DNA from: Pseudomonadota bacterium
GTDB lineage: Bacteria > Pseudomonadota > Alphaproteobacteria > Acetobacterales > Acetobacteraceae
Length of the DNA stretch: 9,484 nt
NCBI GenBank assembly: GCA_021826485.1
Contig: JAKAZX010000136.1
Coordinates: 1-9,484 of the forward strand
Direction of reading: 5' to 3'
Shown: positions 6,397 through 9,484 of the stretch, in pieces
Position numbering within the stretch: the stretch's first letter is position 1
Layout of the letters: each line of letters starts with the position of its first letter
Program-made: the position numbers and the translations under genes
The notes under the pieces: model-generated
Told to the model about the DNA's origin: nothing
The model's database searches: none
Seen by the model: the letters and a program-made list of their open reading frames with translations, nothing else

Positions 6397-7356
6397 ATGG
6401 CCGAGGCTTTGCGCAGGCAGCAGGACGCGGCGCCGTTATGGCCGGCCGCGATGACTTGCGCCGGCGCCTACGCTGCGGGCACGCGCCTCGCGACGCCGAG
6501 CGGGGTGGCGGCGGTGGAAACGCTGGCGGTCGGCGACCTGTTGCGCACCGCCAGCGGGCAGACGCTGCCGGTGGTGCGGATCGGCCAGCGCGAAATCCGC
6601 TATGCCAGCCATCCGGGGGCGCAGGACCTGCTGCCCGTGCGGGTGCGCGCCCACGCCTTCGCCTACGGCCGGCCGGCGCGCGACCTGATCCTGTCGCCGG
6701 ATCACGCGATCGCCGCCGGCGGCGGGCTGATCCCGGTCCGCTACCTGCTGAACGGCGAGTCGGTGCTGCGCGAGCCGGCGGAGGCGCTGTCCTGGTGGCG
6801 CCTGGAACTGCCGCGGCACGAGCTGCTGCTGGCCGAAGGCCTGCCCGCGGAGACAAGGTATGAACCGACAGGCCATGCCGGCCTCGTCGGCAGGGCGGCC
6901 GCGGACCCGCTGCCGCTCTCGCTCGCGCGCAAGGCGCTGCTGGCCCGCCTGCCGCATCTGGAGACGCTGCTGACGCCGGATGCGGGCCTGCGCGTGGAAG
7001 CCGACGGGGAACGGCTGATCCCCCAGGACTATCCGGAGGCGCTGTGCTTCGCACTGCCGGACGGCGCCCGCCGGCTGGTGCTGCATTCCCGCTCCGCGGT
7101 ACCCGCGGAGCTTGATCCGGCGCGCGAGGACCGGCGGCGGCTGGGCGTGGCGGTGACGCAGATCTGGCTCGACAGCGAACCGATCCCGCTCGACGATGCA
7201 CGCCTCGGGACCGGCTGGCACCAGCCGGAGCGCGGATTGCGCTGGACCAGCGGGGCCGGCGTGGTGGACGTGCGCGGGATCGCGGTGGTCGAACTGGCGC
7301 TGGCGCAGACCGGGCTGTGCTACCCGATGGCCGCCGGCGCAGCGGCGGTGCCGTGA
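6397..7356 (+). CDS. Hint_2 (hedgehog/intein-type) domain protein, probable loss of catalytic Cys
   Basis: This 319-residue protein has an N-terminal Hint_2-type domain: AAGTRLATPSG (26-36), VETLAVGDLL (40-49), the block-B histidine motif LSPDHAI (99-105), then LIPVRYLLNG (111-120) and LLLAEGLPAE (143-152). The C-terminal half contains RRRLGVAV, a WLDSEPIPLDD segment and GTGWHQPERGLRW, which I recall from other Acetobacteraceae Hint proteins. Hint domains normally start CFxxGT and use that Cys for autoprocessing. Here the position holds Ala (A24, in GAYAAGT); the only nearby Cys is C21, three residues early. Autocleavage may thus be lost. The ATG at 6397 is chosen for the GGAGGGG at 6388-6394, although the spacing is short; ATG 6451 is an alternative without a ribosome site. 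No signal peptide is evident. The gene is divergent from the glycosyltransferases and convergent with the Tad-like gene. Its role is unknown. Confidence 0.85.
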   Translation: MAEALRRQQDAAPLWPAAMTCAGAYAAGTRLATPSGVAAVETLAVGDLLRTASGQTLPVVRIGQREIRYASHPGAQDLLPVRVRAHAFAYGRPARDLILSPDHAIAAGGGLIPVRYLLNGESVLREPAEALSWWRLELPRHELLLAEGLPAETRYEPTGHAGLVGRAAADPLPLSLARKALLARLPHLETLLTPDAGLRVEADGERLIPQDYPEALCFALPDGARRLVLHSRSAVPAELDPAREDRRRLGVAVTQIWLDSEPIPLDDARLGTGWHQPERGLRWTSGAGVVDVRGIAVVELALAQTGLCYPMAAGAAAVP

Positions 7357-7358
7357 CC

Positions 7359-7372
7359 GCGCCGGGCGGCGC
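7359..7372. terminator. Short GC hairpin filling the gap between convergent genes
   Basis: GCGCC-GGGC-GGCGC is a perfect 5-bp stem with a 4-nt loop. It occupies almost the whole 16-nt gap between the Hint stop (7356) and the Tad-like stop (7373). Its position suits a bidirectional terminator, but the stem is short and there is no U-run on either strand, so intrinsic termination is doubtful. Confidence 0.3.
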
Positions 7373-8920
7373 CTATTCGACCAGCGTAACCCCGCTCGGC
7401 GTCGGGGTCTGCGCCCAGGCGTAGCCGTAGGTCGAGCAGTCCTGGTCGGTGGCGTAGCCGCTGCCGGTCATGGTGATCGTATTGGCCACGAACACGCTGC
7501 ACGTCGCCGAAGTGGTGCCAGCCGCGCCGGAGATGTCGAGCAGCGCGCCGGGCATGTACACCGCGCCCTGGATCGTCATCGAACCGCTGCCGCCGAGCGT
7601 GTTGGTCCCGGTATCGGACGGCACCTCATAGATCGCGACGCCGTTCAGCGCCGAATTGTAGTTGTTGGTGGCGGGGGCCGAGAAGGTGACCGGCGAGTCG
7701 CCGGTGACGGAGACAATGCCGGGGCTGCTGCCCGCTAGCACGATCGTCACACCTGCCCCGCCGGGGACGCAGGCAGTGCAGGTCAGCCCGCCGCTGGCCG
7801 TCACGTTGAGGCTGCCATTGTACAGGATGTACGTACCGGGCGCGAGATTCAGGACCCCCGTCGAGGACCCGGCGATATTGATGCTTCCGTTGATATAGAA
7901 CGTACTTCCCGCAGATGTGGAAGAGATCGTCATTGCCGGAGACGTCGGGACGTTGCATCCGCTCATGCAGATGTTGATGTTTCCATTGACATAATACGTG
8001 CCGCCGGACGCCGTGAGTTGGGTAGTCTGTCCTCTGCCCCCGACGCCGAGCGCGCAGTATGGCGTACCGGCCGTATTCGGAACGATGCTGGTCGTGGTGG
8101 ACGATATCGAGGTGCAGGAACTTCCGAAGCTCGGCGTCGGGAAGCTCGTCGACTGCACCGACGACAGCGGATCGGCGGTCGCGACGGTGTTGGCCTTGTA
8201 GGGCTTGTCGAGGTTGAAATTGGTGCCGCAGCCGGGCGGGCCGGTGTAGCAGTTGAAGTTCATGCCCCCGGCGGAACTCACGGTATAGGCGGTCACGCTC
8301 GGGCTCGGGCTGACGTCCACGGAATTCGCGCCGGTGCCGTTCGCCGCGATCGAGCAGTTGCTGGCGGAGATCATGGCCCCGCCGTCCAGATTGAGCTGGC
8401 CGTTGTTGCTGGTGCTCGTGCTGGTGCCGAGCGACAGCATGCAGGTGCCCTTGTTCGACGAATACAGCGCGACCGAGCGCGTGGTGACGGTGGGGCCGCT
8501 GGCCAGGAACAATCCGCCGATATGCAGCGGAATGACCTTGCTGATGATGACTTCGACTGCGTAGGTGTTGCCCTTGTAGTTGCCGCTGGCCGGCGGGTAG
8601 TTCACGGTCACGGTTGTCCCGCCGCTGCCGCTCACCACCCCGTTCTGCTGCGCGACATAGGTGGCGGTGGCCTTCGGGCCTCCGCTCGACATTTCGGCGG
8701 GAACCGAGACCGAGACGGCACCCGCCATCGCGGCGGCATCCGCCACGCCCTGCAACTGCACCCAGTCGCCATACCATCCGGCGGCCTCGGTCCCCAGGCC
8801 GACGACGCCCATCAGCGCCGTCGCCGTGACCGCAAACAGTGCCGTGGTGATGCCGCGTCGGCCGATGCGGCGGCCTTTGCGGCCACCGCCCGGCATCACG
8901 GCGCCGGCGAGGCCAGCCAT
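7373..8920 (-). CDS. TadE/TadG-like (Flp pilus-associated) extracytoplasmic protein
   Basis: This 515-residue protein has a basic N-terminus (GRKGRRIGRRG), one hydrophobic segment (about residues 24-42, TTALFAVTATALMGVVGLG) and the Tad-family QLQGVADAAAMAGAV helix. The layout matches the TadE/G-like N-terminal domain and predicts an inner-membrane anchor with the rest outside the cytoplasm. The large Ser/Thr/Gly/Asn-rich region has scattered cysteines (for example CYTGPPGCG, CMSGC, CTAC) that could form disulfides. It also has beta-repeat-like units at 308-317, 340-349 and 363-373, then GAGVTIVLAG. The C-terminus ends in VTLVE, as often in this group. The start at 8920 is chosen for GGGAG 8 nt upstream; ATG 8968 (16 residues longer, no ribosome site) is possible. 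No other tad genes are in the window, so membership in a pilus system is inferred only from the family. The open frame continues to the window edge but is antisense to the TonB-like gene beyond 9063. Confidence 0.82.
   Translation of the reverse strand: MAGLAGAVMPGGGRKGRRIGRRGITTALFAVTATALMGVVGLGTEAAGWYGDWVQLQGVADAAAMAGAVSVSVPAEMSSGGPKATATYVAQQNGVVSGSGGTTVTVNYPPASGNYKGNTYAVEVIISKVIPLHIGGLFLASGPTVTTRSVALYSSNKGTCMLSLGTSTSTSNNGQLNLDGGAMISASNCSIAANGTGANSVDVSPSPSVTAYTVSSAGGMNFNCYTGPPGCGTNFNLDKPYKANTVATADPLSSVQSTSFPTPSFGSSCTSISSTTTSIVPNTAGTPYCALGVGGRGQTTQLTASGGTYYVNGNINICMSGCNVPTSPAMTISSTSAGSTFYINGSINIAGSSTGVLNLAPGTYILYNGSLNVTASGGLTCTACVPGGAGVTIVLAGSSPGIVSVTGDSPVTFSAPATNNYNSALNGVAIYEVPSDTGTNTLGGSGSMTIQGAVYMPGALLDISGAAGTTSATCSVFVANTITMTGSGYATDQDCSTYGYAWAQTPTPSGVTLVE
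7806..7999 (-). repeat. Three imperfect beta-repeat units inside the Tad-like gene
   Basis: Three related segments at 7974-7999, 7878-7903 and 7806-7834 encode TYYVNGNINI, TFYINGSINI and TYILYNGSLNV, at spacings of 32 and then 23 residues. On the plus strand each reads roughly TTGAKGYTKCCRTTG followed by AT-rich DNA ending in CGT. The pattern suggests rungs of a beta-helix or beta-solenoid in the extracytoplasmic part. Confidence 0.6.
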
Positions 8921-8928
8921 CGCGCGTG

Positions 8929-8933
8929 CTCCC
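8929..8933 (-). promoter_or_regulatory. Shine-Dalgarno sequence for the Tad-like gene
   Basis: GGGAG on the minus strand lies 8 nt before the ATG at 8920. The ATGs at 8935 and 8968 have no properly spaced site, so 8920 is favoured even though 8968 would give a longer N-terminus. Confidence 0.55.
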
Positions 8934-9000
8934 ATTCCGGTCGAGATTTCGCTGCGGCACAGTTTCATCGCGATGCCGCTTCGTAAAGCGCCACATCGCC

Positions 9001-9029
9001 TTGACGCGGCACGTTGCATCGCGGCATGC
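9001..9029 (+). promoter_or_regulatory. Possible promoter for the TonB-like gene
   Basis: TTGACG at 9001-9006 matches five of six bases of the -35 consensus. The hexamer 17 nt downstream (GCATGC, 9024-9029) is a poor -10, so this is only a candidate. It would place the start of transcription about 20-30 nt before the ATG at 9063 and inside or next to the tandem repeat at 9022-9043. Confidence 0.25.
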
Positions 9030-9043
9030 CGACGGCGTGCCGA
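9022..9043. repeat. Palindromic 11-bp tandem repeat, possible operator
   Basis: CGGCATGCCGA (9022-9032) is followed directly by CGGCGTGCCGA (9033-9043), with one mismatch. The first ten bases of unit 1 form a perfect palindrome, and those of unit 2 a near-perfect one. The pair sits in the divergent gap between the Tad-like and TonB-like genes, 20 nt before the TonB-like start. Two dyads one helical turn apart suit a dimeric regulator bound on one DNA face; that function is inferred. Confidence 0.6.
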
Positions 9044-9062
9044 AACAGCGACAGCGCCGCCG

Positions 9063-9484
9063 ATGACGCCGCCGGACACGCCGCTCGCCGCGCTGCCCGC
9101 CGCCTCCCCCCCGCCGCTGCGCGCGTCCGGGCGGGTGCGGCTGCCGCGCGTGCGGCGCTGGCGGCGGCGCACCGTGGTCATGGTGCTGCTGTCCCTGCTG
9201 CTGCATCTGGCCCTGCTGGCGATGCTGCTGTTCGTCCATCGCCGCCTGCGGGAGCCGGCGGTGGCGCCGTCCTTCCAGGTGCTGTTCCAGCCGCCGGGGA
9301 CGGAGGTGGGCAAGCCGCAGGAGAGCAAGCCCACCGAGCTGCCCGCGCCGACCACGGCGGCGGCCCCGGCGCCGGTGGCGCCGCCGCCCACCCCTGCCGT
9401 CCCGCCGACGCCGAGGCCCACGCCCTTCCTGCCGCGCACCGCGCCGCCGCCGCCCACGGTGCTGCCGCCGCGCCCGGTCACGCC
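9063..9484 (+). CDS. TonB-family energy transducer (3'-truncated by window edge)
   Basis: The reading frame from the ATG at 9063 is open to the window end (140 full codons). The product starts with a Pro/Ala- and Arg-rich cytoplasmic segment of about 36 residues ending in RRWRRR. One transmembrane helix follows (about 37-58), then a periplasmic linker extremely rich in Pro and Ala, with repeated AP, PP and PTP. Within the helix S44-LLL-H48 reproduces the S-x3-H spacing that TonB proteins use to couple to ExbB/ExbD (Ser16 and His20 in E. coli TonB). TonB carries proton-motive energy to outer-membrane receptors for iron chelates, cobalamin or glycans. The C-terminal TonB domain lies beyond the window, so a TolA-like or other Pro-rich protein is not fully excluded. 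There is no clear Shine-Dalgarno sequence before the start, and no alternative in-frame ATG upstream within the intergenic region. It is divergent from the Tad-like gene. Confidence 0.78.
   Translation, partial: MTPPDTPLAALPAASPPPLRASGRVRLPRVRRWRRRTVVMVLLSLLLHLALLAMLLFVHRRLREPAVAPSFQVLFQPPGTEVGKPQESKPTELPAPTTAAAPAPVAPPPTPAVPPTPRPTPFLPRTAPPPPTVLPPRPVT

Noticed and set aside
7091..7111. Perfect 9-bp inverted repeat GCTCCGCGG-TAC-CCGCGGAGC in the Hint gene
   Set aside because: It is inside coding sequence for a conserved SRSAVPAE segment; a rough estimate at this GC content gives about one such stem per window by chance.
7211..7228. Perfect 8-bp inverted repeat CCGGCTGG-CA-CCAGCCGG in the Hint gene
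   Set aside because: It is coding for the conserved TGWHQPE segment and expected by chance at this base composition.
9106..9112. Run of seven C in the TonB-like gene, a possible slippage or phase-variation tract
   Set aside because: It is short, encodes in-frame Ser-Pro-Pro codons, and nothing else suggests phase variation.
8969..9481. N-terminal extension of the Tad-like frame to the window edge
   Set aside because: The added Gly/Ala/Arg-rich sequence is the antisense of the TonB-like gene, and the TadE/G N-terminus with its ribosome site begins at 8920 (or 8968).

Overview
The window is very GC-rich, with G/C-biased third codon positions and genes packed with ATGA start/stop overlaps. Together with the gene families present (Hint_2 protein, glycosyltransferase with N-terminal PDV/HYL repeats, TadE/G-like protein, TonB-type transducer) this suggests an alphaproteobacterium, probably Acetobacteraceae or a relative. 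That placement is inference; there is no rRNA or other marker gene. No tRNA, IS element, CRISPR array or replication origin was seen.

Layout. (1) 2-3579, plus strand: a tightly coupled operon in which every junction overlaps by 4 nt or is 2 nt apart. It holds the 3' part of a LivF-type ATPase, the LivH- and LivM-type permeases of a branched-chain amino acid/amide (HAAT) ABC importer, a HAD-family hydrolase and a YjlB-like cupin. (2) 3435-6218, minus strand: two glycosyltransferase genes separated by 3 nt. The upstream one is WsaF-like; the downstream one runs 145 nt into the 3' end of the cupin gene, tail to tail. (3) 6219-6396: a divergent intergenic region with a perfect 11-bp tandem duplication. 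(4) 6397-7356, plus strand: a Hint_2 protein that appears to lack the usual nucleophilic cysteine. (5) 7373-8920, minus strand: a TadE/G-like secreted or membrane-anchored protein, converging on the Hint gene with a 16-nt gap filled by a small GC hairpin. (6) 8921-9062: a divergent regulatory region with a palindromic 11-bp tandem repeat. (7) 9063 to the window end, plus strand: the N-terminal part of a TonB-family energy transducer, cut off by the window edge.

How the parts fit together. The first block is a small-molecule uptake operon with two accessory soluble proteins whose link to the imported substrate is unknown. The remaining blocks all concern the cell envelope: surface glycan synthesis, a Hint-domain protein, a pilus/Tad-type extracytoplasmic protein and a TonB-type transducer. 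I see no clearly new multi-gene defence or mobile system. The best leads are the Hint protein without its cysteine, the antisense tail of the glycosyltransferase, and the two 11-bp tandem repeats in the two divergent intergenic regions.
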